The notes under the pieces: generated by a model | Database searches by the model: none | Seen by the model: only the letters and a program-made list of their open reading frames with translations | Told to the model about the DNA's origin: nothing | Source: Phytophthora hibernalis | Taxonomy: Eukaryota > Oomycota > Peronosporomycetes > Peronosporales > Peronosporaceae | Length of the DNA: 64,000 nt | NCBI GenBank assembly: GCA_012656075.1 | Contig: JAAKBF010000009.1 | Coordinates: 930,001 to 994,000 of the forward strand | Direction of reading: 5' to 3' | Position numbers and translations under genes: made by a program | Shown: positions 31,529 through 40,438 of the stretch, one piece after another | Position numbering within the stretch: the first letter of the stretch is position 1 | Layout: every line of letters starts with the position of its first letter

Positions 31529-33188
31529 ATGAAGTTCAGAGCTTCGCGAAAGGCGATTTGTGCTCTGATGATTCTGGCATGGCGACCGGTGATCTCCAGG
31601 CCTATGAGGTCGATTGTTGTGTACTTGGACACGAACTGCAAGGGCACACCGATCCGGGTTACTCTAGTGGGGGATGAAGAGTGCCTAGTGGCGAAGCTGT
31701 CTGCTCCTCTGACGAAGAGAGTGTCGGCACTCAATACACTTCATCTAACTGCGTCGATGTTGACCGCCACACATACGTCGCTCAAATTTTTAGCGAGTTT
31801 TCGTTCGTGACGCTGGAGTACTACTCGAACGACAGGTGCGATACTTTCCAGGGGTCAAATTCGTTCCTTGCGGCAGGCACATGCCAGCACGTTGGGTTTG
31901 GCAACAATACTTCATCTTCAATCGTCAGACTCTACTCGAACGGCTCAGCGGTGCTTCATTTATTCGAGGACACGTTTTGCGGGATCGACGCAGACTCCAC
32001 CATGCACATCAATGGCAGCGATATAGCTGATCACACCTGCTTCGGATCAAGTTCTGGAGCCAAGTTTTTTCGAGCCAAAGCCCCACAAACAGCTCCAGTG
32101 TCAACCCGATGTCGGACGGCTCGACTACCGAAGGATCCGATTCTTCGGTTGGCCTCAATGCGGGTGGCATTATAGGCATAGTTGTCGGCAGCTTAGTGCT
32201 CTCACTGCTTGTCGTTGCAGTGTTTGTCTGGCGACGCAGGTCCAAGTCAAAGCGGTGGCATCCTGCAGAAAAAATTGAGTCCCATTGATCATCAGTGCGA
32301 CGACAGTAAGCTCAACCCTCATACATGTCGGGAGAAACGGAGCGAGGCACCATGACGGAGGTTCATGTACCAAGAGGCTCGAGCATGCTGTATCGAGACA
32401 ACTTTGGTGTCGGTGGTGTCTGGGACGATGAACCGATCGTCGCAGTGAGGATTCCGCGAAAGAAGGTGTTTGTGCACGAACTCATCAGTCGTGATGGATA
32501 CGCGGAAGTGTTCAAAGGCACTTTCAATGGTCAGCTAGTCTTCGTCAAGACGCTGCTTCCTCAAACACGCAAGAACGTCGATTGCGTAACAAACTTCTGC
32601 TCCGAGGTGAAGATGATGGCCACGATGGACCATCCTCGCATCGCTCAGCTTGTCGGTGTCGCCTGGGGAATGTTTGCATCGTATCCGAGTACTTGGATGG
32701 TGTCGACGTCCGCGGGCTTCTCGACTCATTTGCCCAACTGCAGCATCCCGTTGGCTTCGACTACGACAAAGTGAAGATCGCATTGCACATTGCGCATGCT
32801 CTCACGTATTTGCACTCTCTCGAGCCACCTATCATCCACCGCAACTTGAACTCCAAGGATATACTGCTGAGCTACGAGTTGGACGCCAAATTGACCGACT
32901 TTGGCATTTCTCGGGAGCAAATGGACACAACGATGACCGCTGGTGTCGGATCAGCGTTGTGGATGGCTCCGGAGGTGGTAATGGGGCACCGATACAACGA
33001 GAAGGCCGACGTTTTCTCGTTTGGCGTTGTCCTCTCCGAGCTCGACGTACATTCATTGCCATATTCGCACGCAGAGGCGCAGAACAAATCACGACAGAAG
33101 AGAATGCGTAGCGGTGGACCCAGATCAAAGACCAACAGCTGCAGAGGTGCTGTGTAAACTTCATAAGATTCTGTCGCAGGAGATGTAA
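31529..33188 (+). pseudogene. Oomycete TKL receptor-like kinase, probably decayed
   Basis: The layout is that of the oomycete receptor-like TKL family: a signal-peptide-like start (ATG 31529), a Cys/Asn-rich ectodomain (to ~32080, several N-x-S/T sites), one transmembrane helix (IIGIVVGSLVLSLLVVAVFVW, ~32170-32230), then a kinase domain. The kinase keeps the VAIK-like lysine (LVFVKTLLP), DFG (TDFGISR) and APE (WMAPEVV). It has HRN instead of HRD (Asn codon 32843-32845), a degraded glycine loop (SRDGYAEVF), and roughly 30 residues missing between SHAEAQ and CVAVDPDQRPT. At least five frame changes occur. Single-base errors could explain several, but the missing block and the HRN change point to real decay or a pseudokinase. 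Confidence 0.7.
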
Positions 33189-33285
33189 TATGGTGAACAA
33201 GTTTGGTTTGACACAGTACCATTTAATCTACATGCACGATACAACAAATATTTCCACAAACCATCCTGCAACTTTGTGCTTGTAA

Positions 33286-34503
33286 CTATGAGAACAACAC
33301 CACAGGAACACTGTCAGTGACCGTCAACAGGTTATTTTGCACGTTGACAATCAGAGCGGAGCCGCGACTGGTGAAATGCAACACAAGCTCCTGCATCTGC
33401 ACGTGCCCGCGCTCGCCGATGAAGTTCTGAGACAGATCCAACAGAGTTAGGCGAGACTCGCCAGCAATATTATCCCGAGGAAGCGCAATGGCATCGTAGA
33501 GATCCATGACGCCATCATCCGAGATGCAGTTGCCGACAAGTGATAGAGTGCGCAGCCGTGGGAAGTTGCTGGACGGGCCTGCCAACACGCTGGCAACATG
33601 ACTCGTCACGTGGTCCTTGAGTCCCTCTGAGTAGCAGAAGTTGAGCGCAAACGCTGCCAGCTTAGGCAGCTGAGCATTGCACAGTGCATTCAGCATGCTG
33701 CGAACCAGCACATTACGCGAAACCAGCATCTTCCCATCTTGGAAGTTGAACTGCTGCGCTTGTGACCTGCCCGTCAACGAGAAACTCTCGAGGTTGGGGA
33801 ACCGTTGAAATAACGAAGCGCGGGTTGTAGGCGAGAGTTTCAGTAGCGACACCGTCGTCACGTCGATTGAAGTAACAAACTTTGGGAGCTGTGAAGCTGC
33901 CTGTGAGCAAGTAGCAGCGCACTGCAGTGTATCGGGGGCGGCCAGGAACGAACACACGTGCTGCAGCAAGTCCCAGTTACCATCGAAAAACAGCGGACTG
34001 GTGGTTGTCTCAACCGACTCATACCGAGCACGCTTTCCACCGAGAGCAATGTCGTCTACGGCACTGCACTTGCGCTTGCGGAGCATTGCAACGTCCGTCT
34101 GAGCCTGCTCAACGGCAAACGCCGCATCTTCCGTCGCCGCGAGGTTGTTCAGGTGAAGCTTGACGACCAGCGAGTGGAGACGACGACTGAGAGTCTGCGG
34201 GTTGCGGTACTCCCACGCCGAGAAGGCCTGGCTGTAGAGCGCGAGCTCGGCACGGCGACCGATGTACGAGATCTTGGCGTCCACTTTGCCGTACTTGGCC
34301 TTGAGCAGCACCAGACTGAGCAACAAACAGGAAAAGGTTGTCAATGCTAATGGTCTTGAGAGAAACAATGCGAGAGGTGAGACGTACATTTGCAGGAGAA
34401 CAGTGCGACGAGCAGCCAAGTCGATGGCTGCGTGCCAGTTTTGCTTGGTAGCTGGATCGGTCGTCCACGTTGAAGCGGTGGAGGCGAAGGCAGACGTACT
34501 CAT
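33286..34503 (-). CDS. F-box / leucine-rich-repeat protein
   Basis: ATG at 34503, with one in-frame 72-nt intron (34316-34387, GTACGT...GCTCAG); ~380 residues. The middle holds an F-box-like segment (NWDLLQHVCSFLAAPDTLQCAATCSQ). The C-terminal half has leucine-rich-repeat signatures (FPNLESFSLTG, FPRLRTLSLVGNCISDDGVMDLY, RLTLLDLSQNFIGERG). Such proteins usually recruit substrates to SCF ubiquitin ligases. The N-terminal ~150 residues are helical and unassigned. The frame is clean throughout. Confidence 0.72.
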   Translation of the reverse strand: MSTSAFASTASTWTTDPATKQNWHAAIDLAARRTVLLQMYVSPLALFLSRPLALTTFSCLLLSLVLLKAKYGKVDAKISYIGRRAELALYSQAFSAWEYRNPQTLSRRLHSLVVKLHLNNLAATEDAAFAVEQAQTDVAMLRKRKCSAVDDIALGGKRARYESVETTTSPLFFDGNWDLLQHVCSFLAAPDTLQCAATCSQAASQLPKFVTSIDVTTVSLLKLSPTTRASLFQRFPNLESFSLTGRSQAQQFNFQDGKMLVSRNVLVRSMLNALCNAQLPKLAAFALNFCYSEGLKDHVTSHVASVLAGPSSNFPRLRTLSLVGNCISDDGVMDLYDAIALPRDNIAGESRLTLLDLSQNFIGERGHVQMQELVLHFTSRGSALIVNVQNNLLTVTDSVPVVLFS

Positions 34504-35299
34504 GGAAGGTGGAGGAGGTAAGTACTGGCACGCAGTAAGTAACGAGATTGGACTCCGACGGGAGTAAAGCACAAATGATGATCTGCTCGGGATCAATTGA
34601 GTCAACGACAAGCGTCATTGAAGCCTGCTCTCCCACCAGCAGGTGCAGCCCAGAATCACGGAAAAGAGAACTGATCTACGCCTTCACACGTCACAGATTG
34701 CAAGTTTTGGGAACCTATGTATTAGCATAAACTGCGCTAGCGTAGGGCCTGTCATAACCGAAATGTTGCATTTATATAGATTACATAGGTTATGCGTAAA
34801 TAGGATCGATTTCTCCTTAAGAATGTATCGAAATACTAATCGAAGAATTTTGTACCCACGATATCATCGGGTACTAAAGGCTCATTACTCTAATCCGCAT
34901 ATAGAGTTTCGAGGAAACCATTGCTGAGCCAGCTGGCCGGTGGCATATGGTGTGAACGAAGCGGACCCCGTCACGTTGCAGCGCCATTGCTTGCTTGTCA
35001 GCCGCTTGTTCAGCTATCCGCACGGCAAGCTTGGAATGATACTGGTGGGTGATGCTTGGTCACCTTTCGACCAGCGTCTGATGGCATTACGCTACAGACC
35101 AGGGACCCACTCGTGATACATGACGCCCGCCACATGGGCTGTGAGAGCGCTGCTCGTCCAGCTGAAGGATACGCCTTTTGAAGCTGACCCCCAAAAGTTT
35201 ACTCAGGATACGATTGATACTGCTGCTCTCACCAAGGTGTCAAACGTGATCCTTCCTCTACGCCGGCATAGGAGACCTGTTGAAGAGGAGTGATGGTCA
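34504..35299. other. Left flank of mitochondrial insert, possible gene fragment
   Basis: About 800 bp between the F-box gene and the mitochondrial insert. 34930-35100 reads openly on the plus strand (GMILVGDAWSPFDQRLMALRY), and 35140-35292 reads openly as VRALLVQLKDTPFEADPQKF..., ending in a TGA just before the insert. Both look like coding fragments, perhaps an exon or a transposon piece, but I recognise no family. Confidence 0.3.
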
Positions 35300-35302
35300 A
35301 CA

Positions 35303-35505
35303 AAGTTGAATTTTTTAAAAGGTATAGGTTTTAAAGCTTTTATTGAAAATAATGATTTAATTTTAAAATTAGGATTTAGTCATAATATTATTATAACAAT
35401 CCCTTCAAATATTAAAATTATAAATCATACAAATTTATTAATTTTAAGTAGTATAGATTATATTTTTAAGTCAATTTGTACATTTTATTAAAAGTCATAA
35501 AAAAT
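35303..35505 (+). pseudogene. rpl6: numt fragment: mitochondrial rpl6
   Basis: GIGFKAFIENNDLILKLGFS followed by IPSNIKI resembles the middle of mitochondrial ribosomal protein L6. The end (QFVHFIKSHKK) is in a neighbouring frame. Truncated at both sides. Confidence 0.6.
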
Positions 35506-35727
35506 TTGTAGCTCCTGATGATAATAATATTATTGTATTTAATAATGGAATACCCCAAGCATTAACAGTTTCTATACCTAAAGGAGGCCATAACCCGTCA
35601 CATCAGGGAAGTTGATTATTTTTAAAATAATTATTAACTGTTTAGTATAATTAATTAATTATTTAATTATAATAATTTTTAATTTATATTAAAAAATTAA
35701 AATTACTAAAAAGTGATTAGTAACTTT

Positions 35728-35923
35728 GAAAAAATCATTATTTGCTGTTCTTAATAATCATTTAATAGATTATCCTACACCTATTAATTTAAATTATTTT
35801 TTGGATTTGGTTCGTTAGCCGGTATTATGTTAGTAGTACAAATTTTAACTGGTATTTTTTAGCAATGCATTATACACCGCATATTGATTTAGCTTTTAAT
35901 AGTGTTGAACATATAATGAGAGA
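35728..35923 (+). pseudogene. cob: numt fragment: cob (cytochrome b N-terminus)
   Basis: SLFAVLNNHLIDYPTPINLNY, then GFGSLAGIMLVVQILTGIF and AMHYTPHIDLAF, is the start of cytochrome b. Single-base losses in T runs break the frame twice. It is fused directly to an atp1 fragment at GAGAGA. Confidence 0.85.
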
Positions 35924-36021
35924 ATTAACTAAAACTTTAGAAGAGAAAAATGCAATGTTTTTTTCAATTATCGTAGCAGCAACTGCTTCAGATTCAGCTC
36001 CATTACAATATTTAGCTCCTT
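35919..36021 (+). pseudogene. atp1: numt fragment: atp1 (central part)
   Basis: ELTKTLEEKNAMFFSIIVAA then TASDSAPLQYLAP matches the conserved nucleotide-binding region of ATP synthase subunit alpha. It is joined to cob on the left by shared bases and ends abruptly. Confidence 0.85.
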
Positions 36022-36392
36022 AGTTTACTGATCCTTCCTCTATATTCTCATTATATATATTTAAAATTTAAAAATATCTAATATTTACTATTTTTTTTTT
36101 AAATATCTAAATAATAATAAATTATTAAACTTTTATTACGAGGAACTATTTAAAAAAAAAGTAAAAGTATTTACATTTATTACCTAATTTGTTTATACTT
36201 GTAATTAAATTAACTTTTTCTTCTCGTATACCTAGGTTATCGTCTTAACTAGATAGATTAGAACTACTACTAAAAATAATGAAGATGGACTATTCATAGC
36301 ATTATCTGTGTTCATACATAGTGCGGTATCGTTAAGATTATATGCGACACTTATTAGTATTCCAAAGATTTTAATTTTTTTTTTTAATTATA

Positions 36393-36461
36393 TTTTAAGT
36401 ATTATTGATGTAGCTTGTATTCTTATTTTTATAGGAGCAATGGGTAAATCTGCTCAAATTT
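36393..36461 (+). pseudogene. nad5: numt fragment: nad5
   Basis: IIDVACILIFIGAMGKSAQI is a conserved transmembrane stretch of NADH dehydrogenase subunit 5. It is about 70 bp long and truncated at both ends. Confidence 0.75.
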
Positions 36462-36465
36462 TTTT

Positions 36466-36583
36466 ACAAAACTAAAATATAAGGTGTAAAATATAAGGTA
36501 GCTTTTGGAAATAAAGGAACTAAAAAGCGAATCATACCATATGAACCTAATTTTAATAAAATACCTGCTAATAAAACATTTTA
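36466..36583 (-). pseudogene. nad4: numt fragment: nad4
   Basis: On the minus strand, LLAGILLKLGSYGMIRFLVP then LFPKATLYFTP matches NADH dehydrogenase subunit 4. It joins a cox1 fragment in the same orientation at about 36580, forming a chimeric frame. Confidence 0.8.
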
Positions 36584-36667
36584 GCAAAAGCTGCAGAAAC
36601 TTGACTAATAATACCACATCCTGGTAAAATTAAAATATAAACTTCTGGGTGACCAAAAACCAAAATT
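36580..36667 (-). pseudogene. cox1: numt fragment: cox1
   Basis: Minus strand: GHPEVYILILPGCGIISQVS then AAFAK is the highly conserved cytochrome oxidase subunit 1 core, with the copper-ligand region HPEVYI. It is truncated and fused to nad4. Confidence 0.88.
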
Positions 36668-36837
36668 TAAATTGTTTTTTATATTTAGTTTTTTTAGGGA
36701 ATAACATAATTAAGATTTTTTAACAGTTAATTTTTTTATTTTATATATATTTTTAAAAATTTTGAATTTAATGCTATGTTTGTTGGTTTAAAAAACCCAT
36801 AATTTTATACTACAAATCCCAGAAGGAGTTTTAAATA

Positions 36838-37038
36838 GTTAATTCATAAGAAATCATTTGGGCTGTAGATCTTAATGCACCTAAAAGAATATTTAGAATT
36901 ACTACACCAACCTCCAATAATAATACCATAAACCCCTAATGATGATATTGCTAATAAATATAAAATACCTATATTTAATTCAGTAAAAACATACCGAATC
37001 CTAAAGGTATTACAGTCCAACTTAATAAACTTAAAAAA
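36838..37038 (-). pseudogene. nad1: numt fragment: nad1
   Basis: Minus strand: WTVIPLGFGMF, ELNIGILYLLAISSLGVYGI, GALRSTAQMISYEL. These are central conserved blocks of NADH dehydrogenase subunit 1. Several single-base losses shift the frame. Confidence 0.85.
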
Positions 37039-37039
37039 A

Positions 37040-37068
37040 GCTAAGGAGACAGCGGGGATGTCGTTACA

Positions 37069-37101
<33 letters not shown>

Positions 37102-37104
37102 TTA
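37040..37104 (-). pseudogene. rnl: numt fragment: mitochondrial LSU rRNA (rnl) piece 1
   Basis: The reverse complement contains CCTTGTCGGGTAAGTTCCGA followed by CCTGCATGAATGG, the universally conserved domain IV/V segment of large-subunit rRNA. Only ~65 bp remain. Confidence 0.9.
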
Positions 37105-37414
37105 AATCAATTACAAAAAATTAAACAAACTTTTAAATATATATATATATTTCGTTATAATGATTTAAATATTAATGAAATTATATCTTTTAATTTAATA
37201 ATTATGAAAATATTTATCTACCTTTTACTTTAATTAAAATTGATAAAATTTCAACAATTGCTATAAAATATGAAAATATTATGTTATTTAATTATGATTT
37301 GAATTATAATATATTATATCAATTTAATAAAATTGATAAAATAGTGAGATCTTTTAGTAATGCATTTTCTAAACTAGAAATCTATTGAAAATTTTAATTA
37401 ATTAGGTGTCACAA

Positions 37415-37491
37415 AATAGGGGGTTGCGACTGTTTAATAAAAACTTAGGACTCTGCTAAATGGTAACATGATGTATAGGGTCTGACACCCG
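37415..37491 (+). pseudogene. rnl: numt fragment: rnl piece 2
   Basis: GCGACTGTTTAATAAAAAC, GGACTCTGCTAAATGGTAAC and GATGTATAGGGTCTGACACC match the region of LSU rRNA just upstream of piece 1, but in the opposite orientation. Confidence 0.88.
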
Positions 37492-37626
37492 CTTGGATTT
37501 TAGTTAAACCATAACATCTAGTAATACCATCACTCATTGAAAGAACAATACCTGTTTCTTGTAAACTTTTTCATCTTTATATTTTTTAATATTTGATTCC
37601 AATATATATGATAATTCAATAGCCAT
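37489..37626 (-). pseudogene. atp1: numt fragment: atp1 (5' part)
   Basis: Minus strand: LQETGIVLSMSDGITRCYGL then TKIQAG is the N-terminal beta-barrel of ATP synthase alpha. It is the same gene as the fragment at 35919 but far from it and inverted. Confidence 0.82.
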
Positions 37627-37698
37627 ATAGGTTATTAAATTATCATATTTAAATAATTATAAGAATAATTATTAAAAATATATCAAATATATATTTTA

Positions 37699-37744
37699 TA
37701 CCCTTTACGAGAATTGAACTCGTATTTTTGCCGTGAAAAGGCAC
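37699..37744 (-). pseudogene. trnE: numt fragment: 3' half of tRNA-Glu(UUC)
   Basis: The reverse complement gives an anticodon arm TGCC-TTTTCAC-GGCA (anticodon TTC), a T arm CGAG-TTCAATT-CTCG and the acceptor 3' strand. The D arm and 5' acceptor strand are replaced by rRNA sequence, so it cannot fold as a full tRNA. Confidence 0.7.
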
Positions 37745-37747
37745 ACT

Positions 37748-37869
37748 CAGAGATAGCTGGTTTTCCGCGAAATCTATTGAAGTAGAGCATTTAAAATCTT
37801 TTTTGGGGTAGAGCACTCATTGAGCTAGGGGCGTAAAAACTTACTGAATTCTTGGAAACTCCGAATACA
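37748..37869 (+). pseudogene. rnl: numt fragment: rnl piece 3
   Basis: GAGATAGCTGGTTTTCCGCG, GGGGTAGAGCACTCATTGAG and AAACTCCGAATAC are conserved in domain II of LSU rRNA. Confidence 0.85.
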
Positions 37870-38020
37870 AAAAAGGTTTTTCACGTTCTTCAAACCCCCA
37901 AAAATAAGGTGTCATAGCTCCAACATCTAAAGCATGGCAACAAACAGCTAATAAATGATTTAATATACGAGTTATTTCTGAAAAAGAACTCTTATATATT
38001 GTGCACGTAATGGGTTGAAG
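37870..38020 (-). pseudogene. nad7: numt fragment: nad7
   Basis: Minus strand: RAQYIRVLF-SEITRILNHL, CCHALDVGAMTPYFWGFEER. These are conserved blocks of NADH dehydrogenase subunit 7 (49-kDa). The nuclear boundary is near 38020. Confidence 0.85.
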
Positions 38021-38071
38021 CGATCCAGTTGGATACATTGTGTACCAAACACAACACAATCAATTGCGAAT

Positions 38072-39422
38072 ATGGCGGATGCCCACGCGTATCTCGGCGC
38101 GTTGGAGGCTGTAGACCGCCGACAGCTCTCCATTTACCCCGAGGGGAAAGTGCTGACGCTACCACTCATATACCTGCCAGATATTGTAAGCAGAAGCGCG
38201 CCGTATCGCCGCAGTGCAGCTCTAACCGTCCCTATACTCCGTAGGTTTTGTTCCCAGGCGACGACCTGCCGCTTCGTTTGCTGTCCGAGTCGATGATTGG
38301 CGGCATTCGCGAGCTCCTGTCAAGTGATGGAGCCCTGCTGGCTGTGCTGCCTCCTCACCAGACTGGGACCCAGTACGGCTCGACGGTCCGTGTTGAGCGG
38401 TTCAGTGTGGAGGACCACAGCGCGAGGTTGACTGGAGCTGCTCGACAGCGTTTCCGTCTCAAGCAGAGGCTACGAGCGGAGCCGGGTGCTCCGATACTGT
38501 ATGGACAAGTGGAGATCTTGCCGCAGGACAGAGCGCAGCCGCTTCCTTTGACGATCTGAGGTGGCATCGAGAGGGAGACGAAGACGAGAAGCAAACCAGG
38601 AAGAGGAGTCTGCGTCGGTTGCGTGGACGGCAGTGTTTAGCGTACTGGGGTGGCAACACGTACGCGCTGTACGATACACGAGTGCTGGTGCAGAAGATTC
38701 AGAATATGCTGCTGTCGAACATCCACGGCGAGTGGTTTCGCAAGCCGCAGACGGAACAATCGAGTGAACGAGATGACAAGTCGTCGTTGGTGCATTACTT
38801 GGCACTCCCGAGCGACCGCCAGGACCCGAACCTATTCGCATACTGGGTTGCTGGCAACTTGCCATTGGACACGGTCCAGCGACTTGAACTGTTGGGAATG
38901 AATTCTACTGTGCATTTGCTGCGGCGGGAAATCGAGCTGCTTGGACAGGTCGAAGAAGACATCTTCTGCTCCATGTGCGGCTCTTTCCTGGCAAACACTC
39001 GCGACATATTCAGCATGACGGAGCGTGGTGCAGCAGGAGGCACATTTGTCAATCCTGGCGGCCATGTCTTCCAAGTACTGACGCTGCGTGACGTGGATCG
39101 CGCACACGTGTTCATGGACATGATACGCAGCACCGAGGACACGTGGTTTGCGGGCTACTCATGGAGTGTCACGCACTGCAATTCCTGCTACCAGCACCTG
39201 GGCTGGCGTTTTGACCGCGTTCATTCAACGTGTCTACCTGCTTCCTTCTTTGGGTGTCGGCGAGCAGCTCTTACGCGGTCAAGAGGTTCTCGACAGGTCG
39301 ACCCTCGGTCGCACGGCTTGGATGGATACGACACAGACGACTACGCAAGCTCTGTGGGTTCGAATGAGAGCAGCTCCACCGCCAACAGCGAAGAAATGCC
39401 ATTGCTGACGAGGGTCGAGTAA
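38072..39422 (+). CDS. CRBN: Cereblon homologue (LON + CULT domains)
   Basis: ATG at 38072; intron 38186-38244. A LON-like N-terminal domain (VLFPGDDLPLRLLSESM) is followed by the CULT domain: IFCSMCGSFLANT, VNPGGHVFQVLTL, DTWFAGYSWSV, HCNSCYQHLGWRF, FFGCRRAAL. The two Cys pairs form the zinc site, and the three Trp (TWFAGYSW, LGW) of the thalidomide-binding pocket are present. Cereblon is the substrate receptor of a CRL4 ubiquitin ligase. The frame breaks near 38547 (CTTCCTTTG); one base restores PFDDLRWHREGDEDE. The promoter region is truncated to about 50 bp by the mitochondrial insert. The last ~50 residues are acidic/Ser-rich and unrelated to animal CRBN. Confidence 0.9.
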
Positions 39423-39541
39423 CAAGCTCGTGGAGTACTGCTTCAGCGTCATTTTTATTGTTTTAGTGTATTGGAAGCAGTGCACGACGAAGGTCGCTGC
39501 ATGCAGTCAGGAATGTATCCCTAGCGCTGCGCTGTGGTTGC

Positions 39542-40212
39542 TTAGTTGTCCGAGACGATCCACGAGTCGAGGGCGCGCTCGTAGTTGCTGACCTCGGCGG
39601 GGGTGAACCACATGGAGATCTCGTGCTTGGCCGAGTCGGGGCCGTCCGAACCGTGCACGAGGTTGCGTCCCGTGGAGATGCAGTTGTCGCCGCGCAGGGT
39701 GCCGGGCGCCGCCTGGTTGGGGTTGGTGGCGCCGAGGATCTTGCGGCCTGTGAGGATCACGTCCGTGCCCTCCCACACCATGCAGACGATGGGACCCGAG
39801 GTGAAGTACTTGACGAGGCCCGGGAAGAAGGGGCGTGCCGACAGGTCGGCGTAGTGGTTCTTGGCGCGCTCCTCGGTGGCAGTCATGAGCTTGAGCGCCA
39901 CGAGCTTGTAGCCCTTCTTCTCGAAGCGGCCGATCACCTCGCTCACGAGGCCGCGCTGCACGCCGTCAGGCTTGATGGCGATGAATGTGCGCTCCGTGGA
40001 CGTGCCAGGCACGCCGGCCAGGGGCGTCACGGGCTTGGCGGCGTTCTCGGCCACGGGGCGGCGGTCAGCGCGAAGGCGGCGACACCGGCGGCAGCGACGG
40101 CCAGAGCGGCAGGAGCCTTGACGGCCGACGCGGCGCGCGACTGCGTGGCGAAGGTGCGGGAGGTGCTGCGCTTGGCGGCGGAGGCGACACGACGGGACAC
40201 ACGGGAGAACAT
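39542..40212 (-). CDS. Nucleoside diphosphate kinase, mitochondrial
   Basis: ATG at 40212. The first ~50 residues (MFSRVSRRVASAAKRSTSRT...) form an Arg/Ser/Ala-rich mitochondrial presequence, perhaps followed by a short hydrophobic segment (ALAVAAAGVAAFAL). The NDK domain has ERTFIAIKPDGVQRGLV, GYKLVALKLM, NPNQAAPGTLRGD and the active-site histidine in NLVHGSDGPDSAKHEI. The enzyme moves the gamma phosphate between nucleoside tri- and diphosphates. A break in the CCCC run near 40060 puts the presequence out of frame with the kinase; one C restores it. It is divergent from HYPK (226 bp between start codons). Confidence 0.92.
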
Positions 40213-40438
40213 CTTCGGAGCTATGGAGGAACGTGCGGCGCACAGGGCAGAAGCGTAAGTGAAGGAGCCTGTGGCGTACGTCAGCCGGATCTTGTCGTCC
40301 GATCAAAAATAACCGCCCGATACCGGTTCTTTACACAAAGTGTACACCAATTATCTGACGTCGCCTTTTCAGCGAATCAAGGGACGCCGTAGATGCGCGC
40401 CATGGATCGGCTGGTCATTCGGAGAAATAGCAGAGACC
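40213..40438. promoter_or_regulatory. Shared NDK/HYPK divergent promoter region
   Basis: The start codons of NDK (minus) and HYPK (plus) are 226 bp apart, so both promoters and 5' UTRs must fit here. No specific factor site is assigned. Confidence 0.5.

Larger units (their letters stand above)
35300..38020. other. Mosaic nuclear insert of mitochondrial DNA (numt)
   Basis: Composition changes abruptly to about 80 percent A+T. Fragments of at least eight mitochondrial protein genes, three pieces of large-subunit rRNA and a tRNA piece follow one another in both orientations and in an order that cannot be a functional mitochondrial genome: rpl6, cob, atp1 (3' part), nad5, nad4, cox1, nad1, rnl, rnl, atp1 (5' part), trnE, rnl, nad7. 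Each piece is only 50-200 bp. This looks like end-joining of many small mtDNA fragments at one break. The right edge is ~50 bp from the cereblon start codon. Stretches 35506-35727, 36022-36390, 36668-36835 and 37105-37414 are AT-rich mtDNA-like sequence that I could not assign. Confidence 0.88.

Noticed and set aside
36429..36617. Minus-strand frame in the mitochondrial insert as a novel gene
   Set aside because: It spans the cox1-nad4 junction out of frame with both genes, so it is chance reading through a chimera.
37699..37744. Functional tRNA-Glu gene
   Set aside because: Only the anticodon arm, T arm and 3' acceptor strand exist; the 5' half is rRNA sequence.
35300..38020. Assembly chimera with a mitochondrial contig
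   Set aside because: The block is too short and too scrambled to be a mis-joined mitochondrial contig, and nuclear sequence resumes cleanly on the right. The possibility is not excluded and is listed as a check.
39623..40258. 211-residue plus-strand frame opposite NDK
   Set aside because: A shadow of the NDK coding sequence: Gly/Ala/His-rich with no motif.
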